Shown here one piece after another: positions 55,653-64,000 of a DNA stretch of 64,000 nucleotides. The notes under the pieces were generated by a model, which was not told the origin of the DNA, did no database searches, and saw only the letters and a list, made by a program, of their open reading frames with translations. The stretch is from the NCBI RefSeq assembly GCF_003725295.1, contig NZ_QICB01000002.1, positions 124,001 through 188,000 of the forward strand, read 5' to 3'. The position numbers and the translations under genes were made by a program. Source of the stretch: Slackia faecicanis. Its GTDB lineage: Bacteria; Actinomycetota; Coriobacteriia; Coriobacteriales; Eggerthellaceae. Position 1 is the first letter of the stretch. Each line of letters opens with the position of its first letter.

Positions 55653-55785
55653 TATACTAAGACCTGCAAGCGCGAAGGCTTCCCCTCCTTCCCTTGTCTG
55701 CCAAAGAGCAGTTGCGATGCTTGAAGCATCGTTCATCCCCCTCCTTGTGTGAGGCCCGGCTTCCCTTCCGGGCCTCGATTTTTTT
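55653..55785 (+). ncRNA. candidate small RNA A with anti-SD-like motifs
   Basis: A TATACT -10 element (55653) leads to a transcript of about 120 bases that ends in a strong terminator (GAGGCCCGG...CCGGGCCTC, TTTTTTT, 55751-55785). Within it are a CTGC/GCAG hairpin, a CGATGCT-tga-AGCATCG hairpin (55715-55731), and two C-rich single-stranded stretches, CTTCCCCTCCTTCCC and ATCCCCCTCCTTGT. Each holds CCTCCTT, the sequence of the 16S anti-Shine-Dalgarno. A second copy lies 350 bases downstream. No coding frame in the region looks real. Confidence 0.65.
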
Positions 55786-56007
55786 CTCAGGCTTTTTCGC
55801 GAACGCGCTCCGCCGTAACGTTCGACCGCAACGCTTTGAAACCCCTCTGGCAACTCTTCGCCCCGAGCGGCTCCCATTACGAGAAAACCCCGTTCAAGGG
55901 GCTGTTTTAAGGGCGTTTTTCTTGTTTTGAAACCTTCCTGAAAACAAGCGGGGCGCCCGTTCATCAGACCTCCATAGCCACGTCATATTTCCTCGAAACA
56001 CGGCACG

Positions 56008-56140
56008 TATACTAGGACTCGTAAGTTCGAAGGCACCCCTCCTCCGAACAACTGCTTTGACAGCAGCTAAGACGGCTTCAAGCCGTTCATTCCCCTCCTT
56101 GTATGAGGCCCGGCTTCCCCTCCGGGCCTCGATTCGTTTC
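56008..56140 (+). ncRNA. candidate small RNA B, tandem copy
   Basis: The order of elements matches copy A: TATACT (56008), a C-rich stretch ACCCCTCCTCC, a CTGCT/AGCAG hairpin, a GACGGCT-tca-AGCCGTT hairpin (56071-56087), ATTCCCCTCCTTGT and the same terminator (56105-56140). In the second hairpin five base pairs differ from copy A with both sides changed together, so the fold is conserved by selection rather than by recent duplication. The stretch between the copies (55790-56000) has weak similarity to the same pattern. Confidence 0.65.
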
Positions 56141-56198
56141 CGGGGCTTTTCCCCTTCGCGCAAGCACGCACGAGCAGGCACGAACCGCGCCGCGGGCG

Positions 56199-57839
56199 CT
56201 ACCGGTCTTTCGCGGCTTTGGCCATAAGGTCGCGCGCATGAGCGAGCGAGGCTTCGCTTGCATCGCCCGACAGCATGCGGGCCACTTCGCACACGCGTTC
56301 TTCGCCTTGAAGCGCGAACAGCTCGGTCTGCGGCAGTTCTTCGTTAGGAACCACTTTCTTCACCATGTAATGCGTCTGGGCGCGCACGGCGATCTGCGCA
56401 AGATGCGTGACCACGATCACCTGATGCGTGGCGGCAAGATCGGCCAGCACATCGGCCAGCGCAAGGGCCGCGGTGCCGCCCACTCCCGCATCCACCTCAT
56501 CGAACACGAGCGTCTGCGCCGCATCGGCCGCGCCGAGCGATGCCTTGATGGCAAGCATGACGCGGCTTACCTCGCCGCCTGAAGCGATGCGCGCCAAAGG
56601 GCGCGGCGTCATGCCGGCCGCGGCGCGGTAGCAGAACTCCATCTTGCACGATCCGGCGCGCGTCCATTTTTCGCGATCGAGGGGCGTGAATTCGCACAGC
56701 AGCTCGGCCGACCCCATTTCAAGGCGCGCCATGTACGCATTCACCCGCTCCGTGAAACGCGGCGCGGCGGCGCGGCGGGCGGCGTCGAGCGCATCGGCCG
56801 CGCCGGCAAGCCGCTGCTCGGCCTGATCGAGCGCGCGCGTGGCCTGCTCGATCTTTCGATCGGCATCGTCGACCGAGGAAACCAGTTCGACGGCCTGGGC
56901 GCGGCGCTCCAGCACGTCTTGCATGCGCGGGCCGTATGCGCGCATGAGCCCCTGCATGGCGCCCATGCGTTCCTGCAGGCGCTCAAGCGCCCCAGGGTCG
57001 CGGTCGATCGAATCGCGATAGGCGCGCACGTCGCGCGCGGCGTCTTCGATGACGTAGGACGCATCGGTCAGGGATGCACACAGGGCGTCGAGCGACGAAT
57101 CCATGGCTCGCATGCTTTCGAGCTGCATGAGCGCTTCGTTGAGCGACGCTATGACGCCCCGTTCGCCCGCAAGGCCGTAATAGGCAGCATCGCCCGCCTG
57201 CGCCAGCGATTCGGCGTTTTCGACGCGCGGCAGTTCGGCGATGATTTCTTCGTATTCCTCCGATGTGGGGTTCACTTCATCTATACGCTGTAAAGTGAAA
57301 CGTGCTTCCTCGAGCTGGGCCGAATCGGCGCGACACGCCTCCTGCACCGCTTCGAGCGCCGCGCGGGCCTGCTGCGCTTCGACGAATGCCTCTTCATACG
57401 CCGCACGAGCGTCGGAAACATCCTGCCCCGCCCAGGCATCCAGCATGGCCATATGGTTCGCAGGTTTCAGCAAACGCTGCTGCTCGTGCTGGCCGCACAG
57501 ATCCACCGATCCGCCCACCAGAGCGGCGAGCTGTTTCACCGTTGCCATGGACCCGTCGATCGTCGCGCGGCTGCGGCCGTCGGCACCCACCTTGCGCACC
57601 GCCACATGGCCGTCAGAGGCATCGTCATTCAAGAACACGCGGCCCTCGACCACCGCGGAGGGAGCCCCTTCGCGCACGGTGGCGGCATCGGCCCGCTCGC
57701 CCACCAGCAGCTTGACGGCCGATAGCAAGGCCGTTTTTCCCGAGCCGGACTCGCCCGTGACCGCCGTCAGGCCGGCGGCAGGGCAAAACGACGCCTCGCG
57801 GATCAGCGCGACGTTTCGGACATGAAGCTCATCGAGCAT
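56199..57839 (-). CDS. recN: DNA repair ATPase RecN
   Basis: This 546-residue SMC-like protein acts in double-strand-break repair. Walker A is TAVTGESGSGKTALLSAVKL, the coiled coil occupies about 150-400, and the signature and Walker B are IASGGEVSRVMLAIKASLGA and TLVFDEVDAGVGG. The family usually has about 550-560 residues, so it is complete. The start is at 57839 (MLDELHVRNVALI) with GAGGT upstream. A perfect SOS box lies 44 bases further upstream (57883-57896), so expression should rise with DNA damage. Confidence 0.95.
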   Translation of the reverse strand: MLDELHVRNVALIREASFCPAAGLTAVTGESGSGKTALLSAVKLLVGERADAATVREGAPSAVVEGRVFLNDDASDGHVAVRKVGADGRSRATIDGSMATVKQLAALVGGSVDLCGQHEQQRLLKPANHMAMLDAWAGQDVSDARAAYEEAFVEAQQARAALEAVQEACRADSAQLEEARFTLQRIDEVNPTSEEYEEIIAELPRVENAESLAQAGDAAYYGLAGERGVIASLNEALMQLESMRAMDSSLDALCASLTDASYVIEDAARDVRAYRDSIDRDPGALERLQERMGAMQGLMRAYGPRMQDVLERRAQAVELVSSVDDADRKIEQATRALDQAEQRLAGAADALDAARRAAAPRFTERVNAYMARLEMGSAELLCEFTPLDREKWTRAGSCKMEFCYRAAAGMTPRPLARIASGGEVSRVMLAIKASLGAADAAQTLVFDEVDAGVGGTAALALADVLADLAATHQVIVVTHLAQIAVRAQTHYMVKKVVPNEELPQTELFALQGEERVCEVARMLSGDASEASLAHARDLMAKAAKDR

Positions 57840-57882
57840 GGCACACCTCGCAATGCGGACCTGCGTCCATAAGAAACGAATA

Positions 57883-57896
57883 CGAACTGTTGTTCG
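57883..57896 (-). promoter_or_regulatory. LexA/SOS box of recN
   Basis: CGAACTGTTGTTCG is a perfect CGAAC-N4-GTTCG palindrome 44 bases before the RecN start. Confidence 0.88.
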
Positions 57897-58063
57897 TTTC
57901 ATTATGGCACAATAAGGGCCGACCGACCGACGGCTTCATGGCCTTGCGAGAGGTTTCCAAGGTTTTCGGAAATATTTGTTAGCCACGGAAAACTTTGCTA
58001 TCATGGCCTGGTTTCCGCATAAACGACGTCGCCCATCGCCCGATACGCCTTGAAGGAGTTCCC

Positions 58064-58468
58064 GTGAAACGACCCGTTCTGCTTGCCTGCGCCTGGATCT
58101 GCTGCGCCGTCGGCTTCGTCGGCGTGGTCATACCCGTCATGCCCACCACCCCGCTCATCCTGCTTGCCACGTTCCTGTTCGCGAAAAGCTCGCCGCGCTG
58201 CCACGCGTGGATCCGCAAGACGCGCGTGTATCGCTCGTACGTGGAGCCCTTCAAAGAACAGGGCGGCATTCCGTTCAGGCGCAAGCTGCACATTCTGGGC
58301 GTTTCGTTCACCGTGATGGGACTCAGCGCCATTCTTGCCCCCCACCCCGTTGTATGGGCGGTTCTGGGAGCCGTGGCGGCGTTTCTGCTGTGGCTTATGG
58401 CATGGCGCATTCCCACCGTGGGAAATATCCCCGCAGCGGCCCCGCGCAAAGCGAGTGAAGACGACTGA
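58064..58468 (+). CDS. DUF454 (YbaN) membrane protein
   Basis: This 134-residue protein has the DUF454 pattern: VGFVGVVIPVMPTTPLILLA, TFLFAKSSPRCHAWIRKTR, then two more helices. Function is unknown; in some bacteria it is linked to haem or iron uptake and to Fnr-controlled genes. AAGGAG precedes the GTG at 58064. It stands alone. The 58469-58763 gap holds only a hairpin (58676-58727) that terminates the convergent carboxylase gene. Confidence 0.85.
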   Translation: MKRPVLLACAWICCAVGFVGVVIPVMPTTPLILLATFLFAKSSPRCHAWIRKTRVYRSYVEPFKEQGGIPFRRKLHILGVSFTVMGLSAILAPHPVVWAVLGAVAAFLLWLMAWRIPTVGNIPAAAPRKASEDD

Positions 58469-58675
58469 GGGCTCGGCGGCCGAACGGCTTACGGCATAGC
58501 TGCGCAAGGGCGATGCACCTGATCGAGCCGGCAGCAAAAAGCCCGCAAGACGGGAGGCCGCACGAGCGACCTCACGCAGCCGGGCACGACAACCCGCAGG
58601 CCGCGATGCCACATCGGGCTGCGCGACCTATCGCGAACGGCATGCCCCTCGCCTTCCAAAACCCTCGAAACGACG

Positions 58676-58727
58676 AACGGCCGGTTCGAACGATCGCGAT
58701 GATTCGCTTTCATTCGAACCGGCCGTT
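58676..58727 (-). terminator. terminator-like hairpin after accC
   Basis: AACGGCCGGTTCGAA and TTCGAACCGGCCGTT form a perfect 15-bp stem with a 22-base loop. Confidence 0.65.
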
Positions 58728-58763
58728 TTCATGCCGTGAAGCGCTTTCGAAGCGGACGGGCGG

Positions 58764-60113
58764 CTATTCCTCGCCGAACGCCACTTCCAAGAAGTCGGTG
58801 CGGGCTTCGCCGCGCTGGAAGATTTCCGCATCGAGCACGCGCTTGTGGAACGGAATGGTGGTGGCGATGCCTTCGATCTTGAACTCGTCGAGCGCACGCC
58901 TGCCGCGAGCCAAGGCCTCGTCGCGATCCTGGCCCCACACGATCAGCTTGGCCACCATGGAATCGTAGAACGGAGAGATGACCGAACCCGCCGACACATA
59001 GGACTCCACGCGGATGCCCGGGCCGCCCGGCACGTCGAAACGCGTGATGGTGCCGGGGCACGGACGAAAGCCGTTCGCAGGGTCTTCCGCGTTGATGCGG
59101 AATTCGATCGCATGGCCGTTCGGCGAGAACGGGGCGCGATCGGCGCAGCTCATGGGCTCGCCCGAAGCGATGCGCAGCTGCTCTTTGATGATGTCGGTGC
59201 CGGTGATCTGCTCGGTGACCGGGTGCTCCACCTGCACGCGGGTGTTCATTTCCATGAAATAGAACTTGCCGCTTTCATCGAGCAGGAACTCGATGGTGCC
59301 GGCGTTGCGGTAGTCCACTGCCTCGACGGCCTTGACGGCGGCTTCGCCCATGGCGGCGCGCAGCTCGTCGTCGAGCGCCGGAGAGGGGGCTTCTTCGAGC
59401 AGCTTCTGGTGGCGGCGCTGGATAGAGCAGTCGCGCTCGCACAGGGCCACATGGTTGCCGAAATCGTCGGCCAGAACCTGGATTTCGATGTGGCGCGGGC
59501 GAAGCACGAGCTTCTCCAGATACACGTCGTCGTTGCCGAAGGCCGCTGCGGCCTCGGCCTTGGCGGCCGTGTAGGCGCTTTCCAAGTCGGCGGGGTCGTG
59601 CACTTCGCGCATGCCCTTGCCGCCGCCGCCGGCGGACGCCTTGATCAGCACGGGGTAGCCCACCTCGTCGGCGAAAGCTCGGGCATCTTCGACGCGCTCG
59701 ACAACGCCGTCGGAGCCGGGAACCGTGGGAACGCCGCAGGCTGTCATGGTTTCGCGCGCGGCGGCCTTGTTGCCCATGCGCTCGATGCACTCGGGCGCGG
59801 GGCCGATGAACACCAGGCCGTTATCGGCGCAAGCGCGCGCGAAATCGGCGTTTTCGGCCAAGAAGCCGTAGCCGGGATGCACGGCTTCGCAGCCCGTGGT
59901 GACCGCGGCGGCGATGATGTTGGACATCACCAGGTACGACTTGCCCGCAGGAGCGGGGCCGATGCACACGGCCTCGTCGGCGTAAGCCACAGGCAGGGTG
60001 TCTTTGTCGGCCGTGGAATACACCGCGACCGTTTTCACGCCAAGCTCGCGGGCGGCGCGCATGATGCGCAGCGCCACCTCTCCGCGATTGGCGACGAGAA
60101 TCTTGCTAAACAC
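58764..60113 (-). CDS. accC: biotin carboxylase subunit
   Basis: This 449-residue ATP-grasp enzyme carboxylates biotin using bicarbonate and ATP. Motifs include [20 protein letters not shown], the glycine-rich loop [40 protein letters not shown] and the C-terminal domain. It starts with GTG four bases before the stop of the upstream carboxyltransferase gene, so the two are translationally coupled and form one complex. Together they make a two-component pyruvate carboxylase or oxaloacetate-type enzyme. The C-terminus ends FLEVAFGEE, typical of AccC. Confidence 0.93.
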   Translation of the reverse strand: MFSKILVANRGEVALRIMRAARELGVKTVAVYSTADKDTLPVAYADEAVCIGPAPAGKSYLVMSNIIAAAVTTGCEAVHPGYGFLAENADFARACADNGLVFIGPAPECIERMGNKAAARETMTACGVPTVPGSDGVVERVEDARAFADEVGYPVLIKASAGGGGKGMREVHDPADLESAYTAAKAEAAAAFGNDDVYLEKLVLRPRHIEIQVLADDFGNHVALCERDCSIQRRHQKLLEEAPSPALDDELRAAMGEAAVKAVEAVDYRNAGTIEFLLDESGKFYFMEMNTRVQVEHPVTEQITGTDIIKEQLRIASGEPMSCADRAPFSPNGHAIEFRINAEDPANGFRPCPGTITRFDVPGGPGIRVESYVSAGSVISPFYDSMVAKLIVWGQDRDEALARGRRALDEFKIEGIATTIPFHKRVLDAEIFQRGEARTDFLEVAFGEE

Positions 60114-60116
60114 GCC

Positions 60117-61991
60117 TTATTCCCCCTCGCCCGCATCGGCGGCGCCGTGCGGCTCGATATAGAACAGCGGGGTGCCGAACTCGACGGCGGTGGCATCGTC
60201 CAGGCAGACCTCGCGCACCGTGCCCATCTGAGGCGCTGCGATTTCGTTCATGAGCTTCATAGCCTCGACGATGCACAGCGTTTCGCCGGCGGCCACTTCA
60301 TCGCCCACCTTGACGAACGCGGGCTCGCCCGGCGCGGGAGCGGCATAGAAGGTGCCCACCATGGGAGCGGCCACTTCGATCCAATCGGCAGGACGCGCGG
60401 GAGCGGCGGCTGCGGGTGCCGCAGCCGGAGCGGCGGCGGCAGGAGCGGCTGCCGCGACTGCGGGAGCGGCAGCGGCAACGGGAGCGGAGCCCGGCATGCG
60501 GACGCTGATGCGCATGCCCTCTTCTTCGACGGTGATTTCGCCGACGCCGGATTCTTCGACGACCTTCACCAGCTCGCGAATCTGATTGATGTCCACGTAA
60601 TCGTCCTCCTTGGTCTGGCTGGACTCGCGTTCCAGCAGGAAATCAACTTGCTCAGTGGCGCGGTGCTTGGAAAGGAAGGTGCGCGCCTCGTTGGGGAACA
60701 GCGCATACATGAGCACGTCTTCTTCGGACGTGGCCAGATCGCCGATTTCGGCCTCGACCTGATCGTAGGTGGTGGTTGCCAGCGACGAGGGAGCCACGTC
60801 GGGCGGCAGCACCTCGGCGTTGCCGACGACCTTCTTGTAAATTTCCGGAGAGATGGGGCCGGGCGCCTTGCCGTAGAAGCCGCACAGGTAGTCCTTCATC
60901 TCCTTGGAAACCACGCTCCAGCGCGAACCCGTGAGCACGTTGAACACGGCCTGGGTGCCCACGATCTGGCTCATGGGGGTGACCAGCGGCGGGTAGCCCA
61001 CCTCGGCGCGCACGCGCGGGATTTCGCGCATGACCTCGTCCAGGCGGTCGGTAGCGTTCTGAATCTCGAGCTGCGAGATGAGGTTGCTCATCATGCCGCC
61101 CGGAACCTGGTGCGAATACACCTTCATATGGGTGAGCGAAGACACGCCGCGCTTGTAGTGGCCGCGCTTGCGCACTTCCTCCCAGTAATCGGCGATTTCG
61201 AACAGCAGGTCAAGATCGTAGCCGGTGTCGTAGCGGCTTTCCTGCAGGGCGGCGACGATCGTTTCCACCGCGGGGTGACTGTTGCCGAAGGAAAGCGGCG
61301 CGCTGGCGGTGTCGGCAATCGCGGCGCCCGCCTCGGCGGCCTTGATGATGTTCATGGGAGCCATGCCGCCGACGTAGTGGCAGTGCACGTGCACCGGCAG
61401 GCCGATTTCGGCGTTGAACGCCTTCACCAGGCGCTCGGTGCGATACGGCGTGAGCATGCCCGCCATGTCCTTGATGGCGATGGAGTCGGCGCCGAGGTCT
61501 TTGAGCTTCTGGCCGTATTCCAGATAGCCGTCGAGCGTGTGCACGGGCGACACAGTATAGGAGATGGCGCCTTCGAACCAGCCGCCGCAAGCCTTGATGG
61601 CCTCGGCGTTATCGACCACGTTGCGGATGTCGTTGAGCGCGTCGAACACGCGAAACACCTGGATGCCGTTTTTCTTCGCGCAGGCGATGAAGCGGTTCAC
61701 GATGTCTTTCGAGTAATGCTTGTAGCCCACCAGGTTCTGGCCGCGCGAGAGCATGGCCAGGTCGGTGTTGGGCATGTGGGCCTTGATCGAACGCAGGCGC
61801 TCCCAAGGGTTTTCGTCCAAGAACCTCAGGCACGTGTCGAACGTCGCGCCGCCCCAAGCCTCGACCGCCCAATAGCCCACCTTGTCCATCTTCGGCAGAA
61901 TGGGCAGCATGTCGCCGAGCTGCATGCGGGTGGCCCACAGGCTTTGCTGACCGTCGCGGATAGTGGTATCCATCAGTTGCAAACCTGGCAT
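60117..61991 (-). CDS. pyruvate/oxaloacetate carboxyltransferase fused to biotin carrier (AccB-like)
   Basis: This 624-residue protein has three parts. The N-terminal carboxyltransferase barrel has LMDTTIRDGQQSLWATRMQL, IQVFRVFDALNDIRNVVDNA and HVHCHYVGGMAP. A PYC-type conserved C-terminal part reaches about residue 470. A complete AccB-like unit follows: DDYVDINQIRELVKVVEESG, an Ala/Pro-rich linker and the biotinyl domain with VEAMKLMNEI. The biotin carboxylase is the next gene, so the pair forms a pyruvate carboxylase (5S-type) or a decarboxylase without a sodium pump; carboxylation of pyruvate is most likely. Fusion to a full AccB, including its N-terminal part, is notable. The gene starts at ATG 61991. 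Confidence 0.9.
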   Translation of the reverse strand: MPGLQLMDTTIRDGQQSLWATRMQLGDMLPILPKMDKVGYWAVEAWGGATFDTCLRFLDENPWERLRSIKAHMPNTDLAMLSRGQNLVGYKHYSKDIVNRFIACAKKNGIQVFRVFDALNDIRNVVDNAEAIKACGGWFEGAISYTVSPVHTLDGYLEYGQKLKDLGADSIAIKDMAGMLTPYRTERLVKAFNAEIGLPVHVHCHYVGGMAPMNIIKAAEAGAAIADTASAPLSFGNSHPAVETIVAALQESRYDTGYDLDLLFEIADYWEEVRKRGHYKRGVSSLTHMKVYSHQVPGGMMSNLISQLEIQNATDRLDEVMREIPRVRAEVGYPPLVTPMSQIVGTQAVFNVLTGSRWSVVSKEMKDYLCGFYGKAPGPISPEIYKKVVGNAEVLPPDVAPSSLATTTYDQVEAEIGDLATSEEDVLMYALFPNEARTFLSKHRATEQVDFLLERESSQTKEDDYVDINQIRELVKVVEESGVGEITVEEEGMRISVRMPGSAPVAAAAPAVAAAAPAAAAPAAAPAAAAPARPADWIEVAAPMVGTFYAAPAPGEPAFVKVGDEVAAGETLCIVEAMKLMNEIAAPQMGTVREVCLDDATAVEFGTPLFYIEPHGAADAGEGE

Positions 61992-62458
61992 GCTTCACCT
62001 CTCCATCTTCGAAGCGCCTCCATCGAAGCGCGTAGGTATTACCGTCTTGCATTATAGAGATACGAAACGGCGAAAACGCCGCCGTTTCGGTCAGTAAATC
62101 ACTCTGATGCACTAAAGCAGTGTATCGTTCGTGCCATCTATTGTCGAGATGGCTTTCGGTCTGCGGAGCCGCGGCGGGCAAGCGTTTCCCGATCGTTGCC
62201 GGAAGAGGCCGCTCGCCTGGGAAAAGAGCCGGAGCGCGGCGCATCCGGACAGACGTGCGGCGTAGCGGCGGGTCCGTGGCGCGCGGCGTCGCGGACGGCG
62301 TAGCGGCGGGGCCGCGGCGGCGCGGGGCCGACAGATGCGCCGCGGCCCGCGGCATCCGTCGGAAACGTCGGGCCGCGCGGCCTTCTCGCGCTGCGACACG
62401 GATGCGATGGCCCGCGCCACGGCGGGCGGCCGAAGGCGACGCGCAGACCGGCGCGGCA

Positions 62459-63088
62459 CTATTTCACCACGATGATGGCTTCCTGGAAGCACGCGGTGGC
62501 GCAGTTGCCGCAGCGCGTGCAGCGCTCCTGGTCGATCACGGCGGGCACCATGCTCACGTCGATGCAGCCCTCGGCGCACTTCGACACGCAGGCGCGACAG
62601 CCGTCGCATTCGTCGGTGACGATGTAGGATCGTGCCTTGACGCCCGCGTTCATGCGTTCTTCGCCGAAGCGCACGGGCATGCGAAGCGCCTGGCCTCCGC
62701 GATGCTCGACCAGCTCGCCTGCGGCCTGGTACAGGCGAAACGCCGCGATGTCGGTGCAGCCCGCGGCGCGCAGGGCGGCGCCTGCGTCGGGCGCGTCGGC
62801 GAAGGCCAGCACGGCTTCGAGCGCGGCCTCTTCCACGCGGCCGCGCAGCGAAAGCGCGGCGCCTTCGTCCGCGAACGCGCCATCGGCGCCCGTGAGCGCC
62901 ATGCATTTGCGCGCCGCCAGCAGCTTGCAGCATTCGCTTTCGCGGTCGACCAGCACGTACAGGCCGTCGCCATCGGCGCCCGCGACTTCGGCCAGGCAGC
63001 TCGCGGGCATGCCGGCATCGTCTACCGCGGCGGCCGCGGCCACGCGCACGGCGGATGCGATGCGCGCAAGATCGTCCAGGTATTCCAT
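62459..63088 (-). CDS. two-cluster ferredoxin-domain protein with PNPOx-like N-terminus
   Basis: The 209-residue cytoplasmic protein ends in two [4Fe-4S] motifs, CDGCRACVSKCAEGCIDVSM and CTRCGNCATACFQEAIIV. The first 140 residues include KCMALTGADGAFADEGAALS and AFRLYQAAGELVEHRGGQAL, which resemble a pyridoxamine-phosphate-oxidase-like flavin fold, though the match is loose. It could carry electrons to or from a flavin. The start is set at 63088. No partner gene is adjacent. The 62000-62458 gap before it shows no gene. Confidence 0.75.
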   Translation of the reverse strand: MEYLDDLARIASAVRVAAAAAVDDAGMPASCLAEVAGADGDGLYVLVDRESECCKLLAARKCMALTGADGAFADEGAALSLRGRVEEAALEAVLAFADAPDAGAALRAAGCTDIAAFRLYQAAGELVEHRGGQALRMPVRFGEERMNAGVKARSYIVTDECDGCRACVSKCAEGCIDVSMVPAVIDQERCTRCGNCATACFQEAIIVVK

Positions 63089-63306
63089 AGGTTCCCTCCC
63101 TTCCGCCCGCCGCGCCTTGGCGCGGAAGGCGGCCTCTTGCATGCGGCCCGGCTGCACGAAGACCGTTCGCGCAGCCGACGTTCGGGCCGCGAACGCAACG
63201 ATGCCCGCATGGCAGCGGGCATCGCGTTTATTCGAACCATCGGAAGCGACCGCGCACGGCGCTTCCGAGCTCGTGTTCTCGCATGGATCGGGGTTGCCGA
63301 CCGATG

Positions 63307-63867
63307 CTACACGCGCTTGACGAAGCGGCCGTCGCGAGTGTCGATCTGCAGAACGTCGCCCACGTTGACGAACATGGGGACCTTCACCTCGGCGCCGGTT
63401 TCCAGGGTAGCGGGCTTGGAGCCGCCCTGAACGGTATCGCCCTTGAAGCCGGGGTCGGTCTCGGTGACCTCGAGCTCGACGAACATCTGAGGCTCGCAGC
63501 CGATCAGCTCGCCGTCGGCGTACTCGAGGGTGACGGGGTCGTTCTCTTTAAGCCACTGAGCGGTGTCGCCCACGTGGTCGACGGGCAGGGAGAACTGCTC
63601 GTAGCTGTTGGGGTCCATGAAATAGAAGTCGGAGCCGTCGTTGTAGAGATAGGTCATCTCGCGCTGCTCGAGGCGAACGGTATCGAACTTCACGCCCGCG
63701 TTCACGGTGTCGGAAAGCACGCGGCCGGTCTTGATGTCGCGCAGCTTCATGCGGACGAACGCGCCGCCCTTGCCGGGCTTGACGTGCTGGAACTCGATGA
63801 TGGTGCACATCTTGTTGTTGTACATGATGCACATGCCGTTCTTGAAATCGGCGGTAGAGATTGCCAT
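63307..63867 (-). CDS. efp: elongation factor P
   Basis: This 186-residue factor helps ribosomes make Pro-Pro bonds. All three beta domains are present, and the acceptor loop HVKPGKGGAFVR carries Lys33 at the modification site. Proteins of the Lys type are modified by EpmA/B or other systems, none of which is visible here. The sequence EMTYLYNDGSDFYFMDPNSY is diagnostic. AAGGAG lies upstream of ATG 63867. The remaining bases to the window end show no complete gene. Confidence 0.96.
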   Translation of the reverse strand: MAISTADFKNGMCIMYNNKMCTIIEFQHVKPGKGGAFVRMKLRDIKTGRVLSDTVNAGVKFDTVRLEQREMTYLYNDGSDFYFMDPNSYEQFSLPVDHVGDTAQWLKENDPVTLEYADGELIGCEPQMFVELEVTETDPGFKGDTVQGGSKPATLETGAEVKVPMFVNVGDVLQIDTRDGRFVKRV

Positions 63868-64000
63868 TGACCACTCCTTCTGTATGATCGAACCCGCAGG
63901 TCCTTTTCCTTCTATCGGTCGGCGGCGCCGGCGCTGCGAAACCGCGGAAAGCGGCCCGTGCGCGCATCGGCGAGCGGCCGGCATGCGGCCCCGCCTGCAC

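Noticed and set aside
55584-55964. A 126-residue minus-strand open frame over the small-RNA region
   Set aside because: There is no ribosome site or similarity, and the overlapping RNA shows compensated stem changes that would not preserve the protein.
58845-62057. A 1070-residue open frame on the plus strand
   Set aside because: It is the antisense of the biotin carboxylase and carboxyltransferase genes; high GC keeps such frames open. It has no ribosome site or family similarity.
62000-62458. A gene in the 460-base gap before the ferredoxin-like gene
   Set aside because: Open frames exist on both strands but are rich in Arg/Ala with no domain or start signals.

Overview
The window looks like chromosomal DNA of a high-GC actinobacterium of class Coriobacteriia, most probably family Eggerthellaceae. 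The pointers are a DUF5692 protein, a membrane-anchored LuxR-type regulator beside a secreted redox enzyme, class III fructose-bisphosphatase, SLH-anchored surface proteins and actinobacterial-style SOS boxes (CGAAC-N4-GTTCG). The genus cannot be fixed from the sequence alone. Most genes are ordinary housekeeping genes, but several loci are unusual.

Layout. 0-4.5 kb: the start of a ModD-like gene, a frameshifted DUF5692 gene followed by the decayed tail of a second copy, a TetR regulator, an ArsR remnant, a WYL regulator, and a di-Mop molybdate-binding protein that abuts the severed tail of a periplasmic-binding-protein-like regulator. This stretch is rich in gene fragments. 4.9-10.6 kb: a YtrA-type GntR regulator with a palindromic operator, its DUF1648 membrane partner, and a very large secreted transglutaminase-like/discoidin protein. 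10.8-23.7 kb: tRNA-Pro, a GMP synthase lacking its glutaminase domain, fbp, an SOS-controlled Y-family polymerase with a YolD partner, rdgB-rph, murI, a lipoprotein, tmRNA and a SulP transporter.

23.8-31.1 kb: a methyltransferase, a lysine riboswitch driving an NhaC-family transporter (a probable lysine permease), then a redox locus. That locus has a free-standing Mo-co dimerisation domain, a membrane LuxR regulator, a three-haem lipoprotein fused to a sulfite-oxidase-like fold, and a secreted paralogue of that fold. 31.3-46.4 kb: Tex, a CDF metal exporter, then a surface-polymer and export group (RmlB-like dehydratase, SLH subtilase, polysaccharide pyruvyltransferase, glycosyltransferase, SecA, DUF6020 membrane protein). 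SLH domains bind pyruvylated wall polymers, so the pyruvyltransferase and the three SLH proteins fit one surface-anchoring theme.

46.6-53.7 kb: two convergent S-layer-like genes whose first 180 bp (RBS, signal peptide and first mature residues) are identical and lie as a perfect inverted repeat around a 7 kb segment containing an IS110 transposase. This arrangement would allow inversion and S-layer switching. 54.1-64 kb: a degenerate homocysteine-methyltransferase-like gene, a tandem pair of apparently unannotated small RNAs carrying CCUCCUU motifs that mimic the 16S anti-Shine-Dalgarno, SOS-controlled recN, DUF454, a biotin-dependent carboxylase pair with a carboxyltransferase-AccB fusion, a ferredoxin-like protein and EF-P.

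The best candidates for something undescribed are the tandem C-rich small RNAs (55.66-56.14 kb), the invertible S-layer cassette (46.6-53.7 kb) and the haem/Mo-fold redox locus (26.8-31.1 kb).
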